Shown: piece by piece, positions 26,712 through 36,410 of the stretch
How positions within the stretch are numbered: position 1 is the stretch's first letter
Layout: each line of letters begins with the position of its first letter
Program-made: the position numbers and the translations under genes
Assembly (NCBI RefSeq): GCF_004310325.1
Contig: NZ_SIRT01000008.1
Coordinates: 62,001-126,000 of the forward strand
Reading direction: 5' to 3'
Source of the DNA: Hyunsoonleella flava
GTDB lineage: Bacteria > Bacteroidota > Bacteroidia > Flavobacteriales > Flavobacteriaceae
Length of the DNA stretch: 64,000 nucleotides
Notes under the pieces: model-generated
Databases searched by the model: none
Told to the model about the DNA's origin: nothing
What the model saw: the letters and a program-made list of their open reading frames with translations, nothing else

Positions 26712-26795
26712 ATGAAAGCTATGATTATTATTGTTGTGCTGTTAATTCTAAACATATTGCTGTTTAAGTTTAGCTGCAATAAAGACAGTAAGTAA
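26712..26795 (+). CDS. Possible 27-residue membrane or lipoprotein peptide
   Basis: A short frame starting three bases after the GH2 stop: MKAMIIIVVLLILNILLFKF followed by SCNKDSK and a stop. The hydrophobic stretch and the Cys right after it look like a lipoprotein signal with almost no mature part, or a single membrane helix. The tight spacing to GH2 suggests translation in the same transcript. It could equally be the worn remnant of a longer lipoprotein gene. No homologue is recognised. Confidence 0.35.
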   Translation: MKAMIIIVVLLILNILLFKFSCNKDSK

Positions 26796-26905
26796 AAACG
26801 TTACTGTGTATTTGGGTAAAGTATTATCAATATATCTGTTTCATTGGGTTAAAGTATGGTAATGAGTCATAATAACGACTTTATGATTTGTAATTAATAG
26901 ACAAT

Positions 26906-28126
26906 ATGATTCATAGTATGGTTAAAATACTAAAACATTATAAGAAAATAGTTGTATTGCTACTATTGAGCAGTATGTGCAGTAGTGCTTATACTCAAAG
27001 TTCAAGTCAAAAGATTTATGTTGTTGATTTCGATGAATTGAAATCAAAAAAAATACTTATTACCAATGGAAATAAGCAAGCTTTAAAAAGCTATAGAACT
27101 TTAATAAGAAAAGCAGATAAGTTACTAAATAGGAAGGTGTTTTCTGTTGTTCATAAAACTGGAATGCCTCCAAGTAAAAGTAAGCATGATTATATGAGCA
27201 TTGCACCTTACTATTGGCCAAACCCGAAAACTAAAAACGGTTTGCCTTATATTAGAAAGGATGGAGAAATAAATCCTGAAACTAGAAATAACTTCACAGA
27301 TATTGTAGAAAAAAGCAATTTTATATCAGCAGTTAAAACGCTTTGTAACGCCTATTTTTTTAGTAGTGACATTAAATATGCCAATAAAAATATTGAATTG
27401 ATTAATGCTTGGTTTGTAGATGAAGCTACAAAAATGAATCCTAATATTAACTACGGACAGAGCGTTCCGGGGAAATCAGAAGGAAGATGTTTTGGTATAA
27501 TTGAGTTTGGAGATATTATTGAAATCATAAAATTTTTAGAAATAGCTAAACAGAAAGAAGCTCTTGATAGTATAACCGAAAGAGCAATGTTTGATTGGTT
27601 TAGAGCTTATAGCGATTGGCTACAGAATAGTAAGTTAGGCAAAGAAGAAGCTACTAGGGAAAATAATCATGGCACACACTATGATACACAATTACTCAAA
27701 ATTTTAATTTATTTAAATAGATTAGAGGAGGTTAAATCATACCTTTCAACAATAACAAAAAACAGAATTTTTAGCCAAATAGAGCCAGATGGTAGTCAGC
27801 CTTTAGAATTGGCAAGAACAAAATCCTTTTCCTACTCAGTAATGAATTTACATGGGTTTTTGGAATTGGCTATTATTGGTAAAAAGGTAGGTGTAAATCT
27901 TTGGGATATGTCTTCTAAAGATGGCAGAAGTATCAAGGCAGGATACAAATATATGATTCCATACCTGACCCAAAAAAAGGAATGGAGATATAAGCAAATT
28001 AAGAGCGCAAAACATTCAGAGGAGAAATTGGTATCTGATTTAAAATACATCCGTAATAATTTTGGAGATAGCTCTTTTGATGAAGCTTTAAGGCAAATTT
28101 CTGAAACAGATAAAATTAAAGATTAG
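26906..28126 (+). CDS. Alginate/glucuronan-lyase-like protein (PL38/PL5-type)
   Basis: 406 residues with an N-terminal signal ending near SSAYTQ; a second in-frame ATG lies at 26918. The body matches the alginate_lyase family with an alpha/alpha-toroid: PPSKSKHDYMSIAPYYWPNP, GSVP-type loop NYGQSVPGKSEGRCFG, and the ENNHGTHYDTQLLKIL block carrying the Asn-His and Tyr used in catalysis by this fold. QPLELARTKSFSYSVMNLHG supplies a second conserved Tyr. PL38 members of this fold cleave beta-1,4-glucuronan, which fits a green-algal diet; alginate lyase (PL5-like) is the alternative. It opens a block with GH106 94 bases downstream. Confidence 0.7.
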   Translation: MIHSMVKILKHYKKIVVLLLLSSMCSSAYTQSSSQKIYVVDFDELKSKKILITNGNKQALKSYRTLIRKADKLLNRKVFSVVHKTGMPPSKSKHDYMSIAPYYWPNPKTKNGLPYIRKDGEINPETRNNFTDIVEKSNFISAVKTLCNAYFFSSDIKYANKNIELINAWFVDEATKMNPNINYGQSVPGKSEGRCFGIIEFGDIIEIIKFLEIAKQKEALDSITERAMFDWFRAYSDWLQNSKLGKEEATRENNHGTHYDTQLLKILIYLNRLEEVKSYLSTITKNRIFSQIEPDGSQPLELARTKSFSYSVMNLHGFLELAIIGKKVGVNLWDMSSKDGRSIKAGYKYMIPYLTQKKEWRYKQIKSAKHSEEKLVSDLKYIRNNFGDSSFDEALRQISETDKIKD

Positions 28127-28220
28127 TTAATAGAATTGATGAATAGAGTGAAACCATTCCTGCTGGACTAATCGGACCCATAATCATTTCAACATCAAAA
28201 ATTATAGAAGAACATAATTA

Positions 28221-31200
28221 ATGAATAAAATACTGTATGTCATAGTAATTGTAGCCTGTTTTACATTCAGCGGATGTGAAAAAAACACAGGTGTAAGTTC
28301 GTCTGTATTAGAACAAGGTTTTAAGAACCCACCAAACCAAGCCAAAGCCAGAACTTGGTGGCATTGGATTAGTGGAAACGTATCTAAATCAGGAATTACC
28401 AAAGATTTAGAAGCCATGAAACAAGTAGGTATTCAAGAGGCACAATTGTTTAATGTTCATCTGGGTTTTCCGCAAGGACCTGTTAAGTATTTGAGTGAAG
28501 ATTGGTTAGATTTATTTGAATATTCTGCAAATGAGGCCAAACGCTTAGGTTTAGAATTGGCATTTCATAATGGTCCAGGTTGGTCATCATCGGGTGGGCC
28601 ATGGGTTACGCCAGAACATGCGATGCAAACTGTAGTTTCAAGTGAAATAGTAATTACAGGAAATCAAACATTTAAAGACAAACTACCACAACCAAAAACT
28701 AAGTTTGATTATTATAAAGATATTGCTGTTTTAGCATTTCCAAAGCCCAAAAAAGCCATAAAAATTGATGGTTTAGATTATAAAATGCTTTCAGAACGCA
28801 TTCGAAATCATTTGTTACCTGATAAAAAAATGATTTCGACAGAGGCTATTATAGAAAAAGAAGCGATTGTTAATTTAACTTCAAAATTATCAGAAGATGG
28901 ATTTTTAGAGTGGAACGTTCCTAAAGGCGATTGGGTAGTTTTAAGATTAGGACATACACCAATTGGGACAACCAACAGACCAGCACCACCAGAAGCCAAA
29001 GGCTTGGAGGTAGACAAAATGAGCAAAAAAGCAGTAGATGCATATTGGGAAGCTGGAGTTCAGCCCATTATTAGTAAATTAGGAGATTTAATAGGAACTA
29101 CTGTTAATAATTGTATCATTGATAGTTATGAAGTAGAAACTCAAAATTGGACTACAGGTTTCGATGCTCAGTTTGAAAATTTAAGAGGCTATGATTTAAC
29201 ATCGTACTTACCCACTTTAGCGGGTTATTATGTTGAAAGTGGCGAAGTTTCAGAACGTTTTCTTTGGGATTTTAGAAGAACCATTGGCGATTTAATTGCG
29301 GAGAATTATTACGGTCATTTTAGAGAATTATGCCATAAAAACAATTTAACGTTTTCTGTAGAACCGTACTGGGGCCCTTTTGATAATATGCAAGTAGGTG
29401 CCAAAGGCGATATTGTGATGTGTGAATTTTGGAGTGGAGGTTATCCGTTTTTTGATTCAGCTAAATTTGTGTCATCTATAGCGCATTTAAATGGTAGCAG
29501 CATTGTTGGTGCAGAATCATTTACAGGTATTGGCGGATGGGACAAACACCCAGCACAATTAAAATCGATAGGAGATCAAGCTTGGGCAGAAGGAATCAAC
29601 CGATTTATTTTTCATACGTATGTACATCAACCATGGGACGTTGCTCCAGGTCTGGCATTGAGTTATCACGGTTTTGATTTTAACCGATTGAATACTTGGT
29701 GGAATCAAGGCAAAGCTTATTTGGATTACATTGCAAGATCTCAGTATCTACTTCAACAAGGTAAAAACGTAGCTGATGTATTGGTGTTTACTGGAGAATC
29801 ATCTCCAAACACCGCATTTTTAAAACCAGAAATCAAACAAATGGGCTTCGATTATGATTTGATTGGAGCTAACAAACTAAAGGAGTTAACCGTTAAAAAC
29901 GGGAGAATACATTCATCCGTTGGTAATACTTACGAGTTATTGGTACTGCCAAATTCTGAATTTATAAAACCAGAAACACTAGAAAAAGTAAAAGAATTAG
30001 TAGATGGTGGCGCAAAAGTAATTGGTAAAAAGCCAATACAATCGCCCAGTTTAACCAATTATCCTAATTGTGATGAAACTGTTACAACACAAGTTGAAGC
30101 CCTATGGACAAAAGGCTTAGTAAAAGACACTTCCCTTGAGGCTATTTTAGAAGATAAAACTCCCGATTTTAAAATTGAAAGCAGTGATCACACAGATTTG
30201 AGTTTCATCCATAGAAAAACAGAGGATGCCGATATTTATTTTATCGCGAATACTAGAAAAGAAGCTAGAGATATTTTGGTGCGCTTTAGAGTTTCAGGAA
30301 AAGAACCAGAACTATGGGATAGTGAAAAAGGCACAATAAAAGATTTGATGGTATTCAAAGAAAATAAAGACGGAACAACCACGGTGCCTTTAGCTTTAGG
30401 TATGGAACAATCTGTATTTGTTGTCTTCAAAAAACCTATTAATGCTAAACACATCATAAAAGTTTCAACAGAAGTAGAGCCTTATAAAGCCGAACCACTT
30501 TCTAATTTAGAAATTGTAAAAGCCGAATACGGTACCTTTTTGCAAGAAGGGTTGATAGATATTACCGATAAAGTTTCCGAAACAGTTAAAAATGGAAAAC
30601 TTGATTTTAAAATGACGAGAGCTTTTTGTGATTGCGATCCTGCTATGGGTTACAAAAAAGAATTTAGAATGGAATATCAAATTGGTAATACTAAAAAACA
30701 GATTTATGCGGAAGAACGTGAACATATAGAAATTGATGCAGGTCATCAAGATTTAAAGGTGTTAAAGGCAGTTTTTGGAAAGTTTAAAGCAGAAACAAAA
30801 GGTATTCCAGAAAATTATAAAACGTTTGATGTTACCAAAAAAATAAAAGACTTAGTTGCTTCGAGTACTTATGATGTTTTAGTAACGAACGAATTGATAG
30901 AAAATAAGATTCCTGAAGGGGACAAAACGGTTTTAAAAATCAGTTTTAAAACTGATGGAGAGGAGCGCACAATGTATATTCCTAAAGGGCAGCTTTTAAA
31001 ATTATCTAAGGATAATGTAAAACCAGAAGTTGCAATTAAAGATGATAAAGTGTATTGGGTAACACCTTATGCTGGAAAAATAAACTATACAACTGTTTCT
31101 GGAGAAACAAAAACTACCGAAGTAAAATCTGTGCCTGAGCCGATAGATTTATCAAAAGATTGGCAGGTTTCCTTTCCTTTAAATTCAGGAATTTCAAAAA

Positions 31201-31703
31201 AGGAAACGTTTAATGCGTTGATGTCTTGGACTGATGTTAAAGATGAAGCCATTCAACATTTTTCTGGAACTGCCACTTATCAAAAAGAATTTATGCTATC
31301 TGAAGAGCTGCTTCAATCTAACAAAAGCTTGACTTTGGATTTAGGAAGTGTATCCGTTATTGCTGAGGTTTTGGTTAATGGTAAAAGTGCGGGAGTATTG
31401 TGGAAAGCACCTTTTAGAATACCTATTGATGATTGGGTAAGGATAGGCAAGAATACTTTAGAAGTTAAAGTGACTAATTTATGGCCAAACCGTTTAATAG
31501 GCGATGAGAAATTACCACTTGATTATCCGCGTAAAGGAAAAAGAGCAAAACCACTTCCGGAATGGCTATTAAAAGATACACAACGTCCCTATGAAAGAAC
31601 AACATTTGTTTCCTGGAACCATTATAATAAAAACGATGAATTAAAAACATCAGGTCTTTTAGGGCCAGTTAAAATTAATGTTTCAGTCCATAGGAGATTA
31701 TAA
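28221..31703 (+). CDS. GH106 alpha-L-rhamnosidase, lipoprotein
   Basis: 1160 residues, lipobox TFSGCEKNTG. The start of the catalytic part (KARTWWHWISGNVSKSGITK, then EAQLFNVHLGFPQGP and AFHNGPGWSSSGGPW) and the total length are typical of GH106, a calcium-dependent inverting alpha-L-rhamnosidase family with an N-terminal TIM barrel and several beta domains. The C-terminal galactose-binding-like domain is visible (LTLDLGSVSVIAEVLVNGKS, then GVLWKAPFRI). It is a third rhamnosidase beside the two GH78 copies and so likely has a different linkage preference. Eighteen bases separate it from the T9SS lyase gene. Confidence 0.9.
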   Translation: MNKILYVIVIVACFTFSGCEKNTGVSSSVLEQGFKNPPNQAKARTWWHWISGNVSKSGITKDLEAMKQVGIQEAQLFNVHLGFPQGPVKYLSEDWLDLFEYSANEAKRLGLELAFHNGPGWSSSGGPWVTPEHAMQTVVSSEIVITGNQTFKDKLPQPKTKFDYYKDIAVLAFPKPKKAIKIDGLDYKMLSERIRNHLLPDKKMISTEAIIEKEAIVNLTSKLSEDGFLEWNVPKGDWVVLRLGHTPIGTTNRPAPPEAKGLEVDKMSKKAVDAYWEAGVQPIISKLGDLIGTTVNNCIIDSYEVETQNWTTGFDAQFENLRGYDLTSYLPTLAGYYVESGEVSERFLWDFRRTIGDLIAENYYGHFRELCHKNNLTFSVEPYWGPFDNMQVGAKGDIVMCEFWSGGYPFFDSAKFVSSIAHLNGSSIVGAESFTGIGGWDKHPAQLKSIGDQAWAEGINRFIFHTYVHQPWDVAPGLALSYHGFDFNRLNTWWNQGKAYLDYIARSQYLLQQGKNVADVLVFTGESSPNTAFLKPEIKQMGFDYDLIGANKLKELTVKNGRIHSSVGNTYELLVLPNSEFIKPETLEKVKELVDGGAKVIGKKPIQSPSLTNYPNCDETVTTQVEALWTKGLVKDTSLEAILEDKTPDFKIESSDHTDLSFIHRKTEDADIYFIANTRKEARDILVRFRVSGKEPELWDSEKGTIKDLMVFKENKDGTTTVPLALGMEQSVFVVFKKPINAKHIIKVSTEVEPYKAEPLSNLEIVKAEYGTFLQEGLIDITDKVSETVKNGKLDFKMTRAFCDCDPAMGYKKEFRMEYQIGNTKKQIYAEEREHIEIDAGHQDLKVLKAVFGKFKAETKGIPENYKTFDVTKKIKDLVASSTYDVLVTNELIENKIPEGDKTVLKISFKTDGEERTMYIPKGQLLKLSKDNVKPEVAIKDDKVYWVTPYAGKINYTTVSGETKTTEVKSVPEPIDLSKDWQVSFPLNSGISKKETFNALMSWTDVKDEAIQHFSGTATYQKEFMLSEELLQSNKSLTLDLGSVSVIAEVLVNGKSAGVLWKAPFRIPIDDWVRIGKNTLEVKVTNLWPNRLIGDEKLPLDYPRKGKRAKPLPEWLLKDTQRPYERTTFVSWNHYNKNDELKTSGLLGPVKINVSVHRRL

Positions 31704-31720
31704 AATCTAAACTTTAAAAG

Positions 31721-34700
31721 ATGAAAAGAATTATAGTATTATTGATGATGTTCAAAGTGTTCTTCTTAGTTGGACAATCTTTAGAACATCCAATTATTTG
31801 GACGACTTCCGCTGAAAAATCAGAAGTTTTATCAAAAATTCAGAATCATAGTTGGGCAAGTACTATTGTATCTCAAGTAAAAGGTTTAATAGACTCCAAA
31901 GTAAATGCACACGTTACAAATCCAAATGCTTTTCTAAATACCATTGCAGCATTAGCAGCAGATGATAATGTTTCAGAAGCTAATGCAGGTTCTGCTATTT
32001 CAAATCATGCCAGCACTTTAAATCACGCCTCTTATGCAGCTTTAATATATCACCTTTATGGAGAAGAAAAATATGCACAATTTGCTGCAGATGTATTATG
32101 GTATTACATAGAGCAATTGGCTCCAAGAACACCTGATAAAACAGCGATGAGTGGTAACTATTTTGCGGACCCTCGTACTGGGTACTTACATTTTGCAATG
32201 GCTTATGATTTTATGGTAAATTATTTAAAAAAACCAGAAACTAGGGTGTATCAAAAATCTTCAGGAAATAAAATTCCTTTCGATAATGTTAAGGCGCAAG
32301 AAGCAGTGCACAATATAGCAATGAATGCATTAGGAGAATTTACGGGAGTAGATAATAGATATGGAAGAACAGTAAGTAACCATCCTATTTTAACAGCTCC
32401 AGGGTCTTTATTTACTATACTTTGTGTAGAAGATGATGCAGAAAGAGAACGCATGTTTAATGTTTTTTGGAACACAGGAACAAAGCGCCAGAATTCTTTC
32501 ACGCAAACTATATTACCCATATTTGGAGACCAAGGTATTTGGCCAGAGCCAGTTAGTTATAGTTTTATGCCAAATGTAACTATGGTGCTTAATATAGTAG
32601 ATCGTCTTAAACCAGAATTAAATGTGATGGACGATTATACACAAATATTAGACGGAAACTTTCTATTTGATAATTTAAGACATCCTAATAGAACTTTTGT
32701 GCGTTTTGGTGATTCTAAGCGTAAAAGTGATCAAACAAGAAAAGTTTATAGATATACACATAATTTGGCATCTAGAAAAGGGCTGACCGATTATGTTCAA
32801 AAAGCAGAAATAGCCTTAAGACAGGGTTATGACGCTATTGGAGGTTATGATCCAGATATAAAAATAAGTACTTATGAAAATGTAAGTGCTTTTGAACAAC
32901 TATTTTGGGGTTCAGATATCCCAAGTATTATTAATGGAGAAATTGATTTTGAGAAACCAACAGTAATCATAAAACATGCCGGAGTAGCGCTACAGCGTAA
33001 TTATGTAGAAGAAAACAATGAAGATTATGGACTTTGTGGTATTATTGGAGGTGCTCACTACGTTCATTCTCATTGTACAGGCATCACCATGGAACTTTAT
33101 GGGGCTAATTATATTATGGCTCCTGGCGCAGGTTTACCTCCAACGGTTGCGGATAGAAAAGAACCAGTACACAGAATTTACTTTTGGAGGCATGCAGGAA
33201 ATAATACCATGATTGTGAATGGAACAACGCATGGTAGGCAACAAGGGTCATGGAATTCAAATTCGTATTTGTGGATGAATACTACAGTGAATGTTGGGGC
33301 AGAACCAAAGCATTTAGAAGATCCTATAGCTCCAAATTTTAGCTTTGCTACCCAGTTTTTAGATGATACTATAAACGATGACCAACAAAGAAGAACATTA
33401 AGCACAATAAGAACCAGTGAAACTACAGGATATTATTTTGATATGTTTCGATCAAAATCTTTAGGGGAAAATAATTTTCATGATTATATTTATCATAACT
33501 TAGGCGATGTTACAAATATCATGGCTATGGATGGAACAGAATTGGCTGTTTCTCCAACCAACAGATATCAAAATGATATTGGAGACATTGTACAATCTCC
33601 AGGTTGGCGCTATTTTGAAAATACTAACGTTACAGAACCTATAAATACCGCTGTTCATGTGCGTTTTGATTTAAATGAAACAAATACCTACATGAATATG
33701 TTTGCGCCGTCTGGTGTAGCAAGAGAATATACCAAAGCTGTTGGTCCGCCAACCCGTGAAGCAAAAGGGAGTTATATTAATAAGAAAACTCAGATTTTGG
33801 CTATAAGACAACAAGGAGAAGCTTGGGATAAACCTTATGTGCATATTTTTGAACCTTCTAAATCTACAAATACAAGCGTAAAGTCTGTACAACATATTTT
33901 TAACGGCGATGTTATTGCTGGAGCAAAGGTTGTTTCAGAAGTTAACGATACAAAAATTACCGATTATATATTTTCTAGCAGTACGAGTTCTAATATTGTA
34001 TATTCAGATATTAATTTTACTGGAGAATTTGGAATTGTTCGTACAGAATTAAAAGACGGTAAAACAGACGTTTCTTTATACTTAGGGAAGGGTAGCTCTT
34101 TAAAATTTCTTGATGAAACTATTATAGGAGATAGTGAAGGAAAGGCCTATACTGAGTACACGTTAGACTATGAATATTTTTCTGAGATAGCTCCAAATAA
34201 TTTTACTATTGAGGCAATTAGTGAAACATGTACAGGCAAGGGTAATGGTAAAATTGTGATTAATGCTTTAGAAAAGTTTAACTATGAGGTTTCAATAAAT
34301 GGTGTCGATTATAATTTTACTGAAGAAACTACCATTGAAGACTTGAATCCTGGAACTTATGAATTTTGTATCAGTATAAAGGATAGTGATTTCAGGCAAT
34401 GTTATCAGGTAACTATAGATGAAGCTACTTCAGTTTCAGGTAAAATTAGCACAACTAAAACAGGAAAAGTAGCGATTGATATAGATAAAGGTGTAGCTCC
34501 TTATAAGGTTATTAAAAATGGAGTACAGGTTTTAGAGACTCATGAAAAACATTTTATAGTTGATGCAGAACAAGGCGATGAAATTGAAGTGAAAACTGGT
34601 GCTGAATGTCAAGGTTCTATGTTGTCAAAAATTAATTTTCTATCTGAAATTAAATTGTATCCAAATCCAACAACCAATACATTTACAATATTATCCGATT

Positions 34701-34882
34701 TTGCTGATTGGCAAAACTTAAGTATTTATAATACTTTAGGTGTAAAAGTATATTCAAATACTACGGGGGATAAAAAGTTAATTCTCAATGCAAAAGACCA
34801 TGAAATGACCGCAGGAATGTATTTTATTGTAATTCAAGACGAACAGGGAAAACAATTTTCAAAAAAGCTAATACTTAAATAA
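31721..34882 (+). CDS. Heparinase II/III-fold polysaccharide lyase with binding module and T9SS tail
   Basis: 1053 residues, signal peptide about 1-18. Residues about 20-400 form an alpha/alpha toroid with NHPILTAPGSLF, and about 410-800 the beta-sandwich of heparinase II/III-type lyases (GLCGIIGGAHYVHSHCTGIT, then MELYGANYIMAPGAG, then RHAGNNTMIVNGTTHGRQQG). Ulvan lyases of this fold are known (PL37/PL40-type), so ulvan is the likely polymer, but the family number needs a search. Residues about 826-975 are a Cys-containing module (NNFTIEAISETCTGKGNGK) shared with the propeller lyase at 5971-8163, and about 977-1053 a T9SS sorting domain (LYPNPTTNTFTILS). A secreted or surface endo-lyase is expected. 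Confidence 0.78.
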   Translation: MKRIIVLLMMFKVFFLVGQSLEHPIIWTTSAEKSEVLSKIQNHSWASTIVSQVKGLIDSKVNAHVTNPNAFLNTIAALAADDNVSEANAGSAISNHASTLNHASYAALIYHLYGEEKYAQFAADVLWYYIEQLAPRTPDKTAMSGNYFADPRTGYLHFAMAYDFMVNYLKKPETRVYQKSSGNKIPFDNVKAQEAVHNIAMNALGEFTGVDNRYGRTVSNHPILTAPGSLFTILCVEDDAERERMFNVFWNTGTKRQNSFTQTILPIFGDQGIWPEPVSYSFMPNVTMVLNIVDRLKPELNVMDDYTQILDGNFLFDNLRHPNRTFVRFGDSKRKSDQTRKVYRYTHNLASRKGLTDYVQKAEIALRQGYDAIGGYDPDIKISTYENVSAFEQLFWGSDIPSIINGEIDFEKPTVIIKHAGVALQRNYVEENNEDYGLCGIIGGAHYVHSHCTGITMELYGANYIMAPGAGLPPTVADRKEPVHRIYFWRHAGNNTMIVNGTTHGRQQGSWNSNSYLWMNTTVNVGAEPKHLEDPIAPNFSFATQFLDDTINDDQQRRTLSTIRTSETTGYYFDMFRSKSLGENNFHDYIYHNLGDVTNIMAMDGTELAVSPTNRYQNDIGDIVQSPGWRYFENTNVTEPINTAVHVRFDLNETNTYMNMFAPSGVAREYTKAVGPPTREAKGSYINKKTQILAIRQQGEAWDKPYVHIFEPSKSTNTSVKSVQHIFNGDVIAGAKVVSEVNDTKITDYIFSSSTSSNIVYSDINFTGEFGIVRTELKDGKTDVSLYLGKGSSLKFLDETIIGDSEGKAYTEYTLDYEYFSEIAPNNFTIEAISETCTGKGNGKIVINALEKFNYEVSINGVDYNFTEETTIEDLNPGTYEFCISIKDSDFRQCYQVTIDEATSVSGKISTTKTGKVAIDIDKGVAPYKVIKNGVQVLETHEKHFIVDAEQGDEIEVKTGAECQGSMLSKINFLSEIKLYPNPTTNTFTILSDFADWQNLSIYNTLGVKVYSNTTGDKKLILNAKDHEMTAGMYFIVIQDEQGKQFSKKLILK

Positions 34883-34953
34883 AGTTTAGTTGTGGAAGCA
34901 TATCTCGAGACGCTTTTTAAGGTTTGCTTCTACAATAATTAACATCAGCATCA

Positions 34954-36381
34954 ATGATTAATAAACAATATATAATTAAAATTTGCATTTGTTTCATTCT
35001 GATAGGATGCAAATCCGAGAATAAAGCTACACCAAGTGTTGAAGTAAAAGAGCAAATGGTAGACTATTTTGCAGACAATGGTTTTGGCAATGCAGTGGCT
35101 ATTGTACAACATCCATCTGGGGTGTATCATAAAGGTATTACTTATGTTGCTTACCAAGGCGCTAAAGAAGACCCCTATGTAGCGTCATACAATCACGAAA
35201 CAAAAGAATGGAAAGGCCCATTTAAAGCAGGAGTAAGCGAAATGGGCAAAGACCCAAATCGTACTAAGAAAATAGATAACCATGGAAAGCCTGCACTTCT
35301 TATTGATGATGAAGGCTATATTCATATTGCTTTTGGCGGCCATGGAGGCATGCGTAAACATGGTGAAAATCTATTGGGAAATCATGGTTATGGGAAAAAT
35401 TTACATGCGGTTTCTAAAAAACCTTTAGATATTTCTTCTTGGACAACATTAGATAATATTTCATTGTTTGGCACCTATAGTCAGTTTATAAAGATGGATA
35501 ATGGCGATATGTACTTGTTTTATCGTCATGGTGCTCATAGAAGTGATTGGGTATATCAAAAATCTACAGATAACGGTGTTACTTTCGAAGCACCAGTATC
35601 GTTTTTAAAACACAAACGTCAGTCTAGTATTGAAGGCGAAGATTCTTGGTACCCATGGGTAAGTAAAGGTAATGGCGATGATATTATTGTAGCGTTTGAT
35701 TATCATGTTTGTAGAGATAAAAACAATACTCAAGATTCTAGAGGTCACATACCAGAGCGACATAATGCGTATTATATGAAGTTTAACACCAAAACAGGGC
35801 AATGGAATAATGTTAAAAATGAACTTTTAGAAATGCCCTTAACCAAGGAAATGGCAGACGAAAAAACTTTGGTAGCACTTACAGGAACAGACTGGACGTT
35901 TCAAGCAATAACAGATGTTGACCCTGATGGAAATCCGCAAGTTTGTATATTGGTTGGTCCAGATATAGGTCAAAGAAGAAGTGGCCCCAAACGCTTACAA
36001 CATTTTAGATGGGATGGGAAAACGTGGCTAAAAAGTAAGAATGCAGATTTACCTAGAGGAAATGGCGATTTAGAAGTGAAATCGTCTAAAGAAGTTAGTA
36101 TTTACATGGAAAGTGAAACTACTGATGGTTTTGCAGAAATAAGCCGATGGGATAGTTTCGATGGAGGAGCATCGTTTAAAAAGAATAAAGTATTTTTAAG
36201 CAGAGAAAAATCAGGCTTTGTCATATCGTCACTTATAGATAATCCACATCCAGATGCCAGAATTATTGTAGGAGAAAAAGAAGACGGTTCAGATTTTAGA
36301 AAAATGTATTTGTTGGGAGATAAGGGGCCTATTAAACGTTTTAAAAATGAAGCTGAAGTACTAAAAATAACTAACGAATAA
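34954..36381 (+). CDS. BNR_4 repeat lipoprotein, lyase or glycosidase candidate
   Basis: 475 residues; lipoprotein signal CICFILIGCKSE. The body is a BNR_4-type propeller (GVYHKGITYVAYQGAKEDPY, IDDEGYIHIAFGGHGGMRKH, then GDMYLFYRHGAHRSDWVYQK, and VAFDYHVCRDKN). It is only distantly similar to the two propellers at 3298-8163 and lacks extra modules and a T9SS tail. Such propellers include ulvan lyases (PL24/PL25), rhamnose-glucuronate lyases (PL42) and rhamnosidases (GH145); the His-rich blocks suggest an active enzyme. As a lipoprotein without polymer-binding modules it would rather act on oligosaccharides. It lies 29 bases before a sulfatase gene. Confidence 0.65.
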   Translation: MINKQYIIKICICFILIGCKSENKATPSVEVKEQMVDYFADNGFGNAVAIVQHPSGVYHKGITYVAYQGAKEDPYVASYNHETKEWKGPFKAGVSEMGKDPNRTKKIDNHGKPALLIDDEGYIHIAFGGHGGMRKHGENLLGNHGYGKNLHAVSKKPLDISSWTTLDNISLFGTYSQFIKMDNGDMYLFYRHGAHRSDWVYQKSTDNGVTFEAPVSFLKHKRQSSIEGEDSWYPWVSKGNGDDIIVAFDYHVCRDKNNTQDSRGHIPERHNAYYMKFNTKTGQWNNVKNELLEMPLTKEMADEKTLVALTGTDWTFQAITDVDPDGNPQVCILVGPDIGQRRSGPKRLQHFRWDGKTWLKSKNADLPRGNGDLEVKSSKEVSIYMESETTDGFAEISRWDSFDGGASFKKNKVFLSREKSGFVISSLIDNPHPDARIIVGEKEDGSDFRKMYLLGDKGPIKRFKNEAEVLKITNE

Positions 36382-36410
36382 TAAATCAAACCATAAATCA
36401 AATAACAATA

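Noticed and set aside
28155-28197. ACAGGAT-like element upstream of GH106
   Set aside because: GCTGGAC (28162-28168) has no partner half-site 10 bases upstream and no TAnnTTTG box 21 bases downstream.
33424-33435. ACAGGAT inside the T9SS lyase gene
   Set aside because: Within coding sequence, no second half-site and no -7 box; expected by chance.
34890-34935. Inverted repeat TTGTGGAAGCA/TGCTTCTACAA between the T9SS lyase and BNR_4 lipoprotein genes
   Set aside because: It could form an 11-bp stem with one G-U pair, but the loop is 24 bases and no T-run follows, so I do not call it a terminator.
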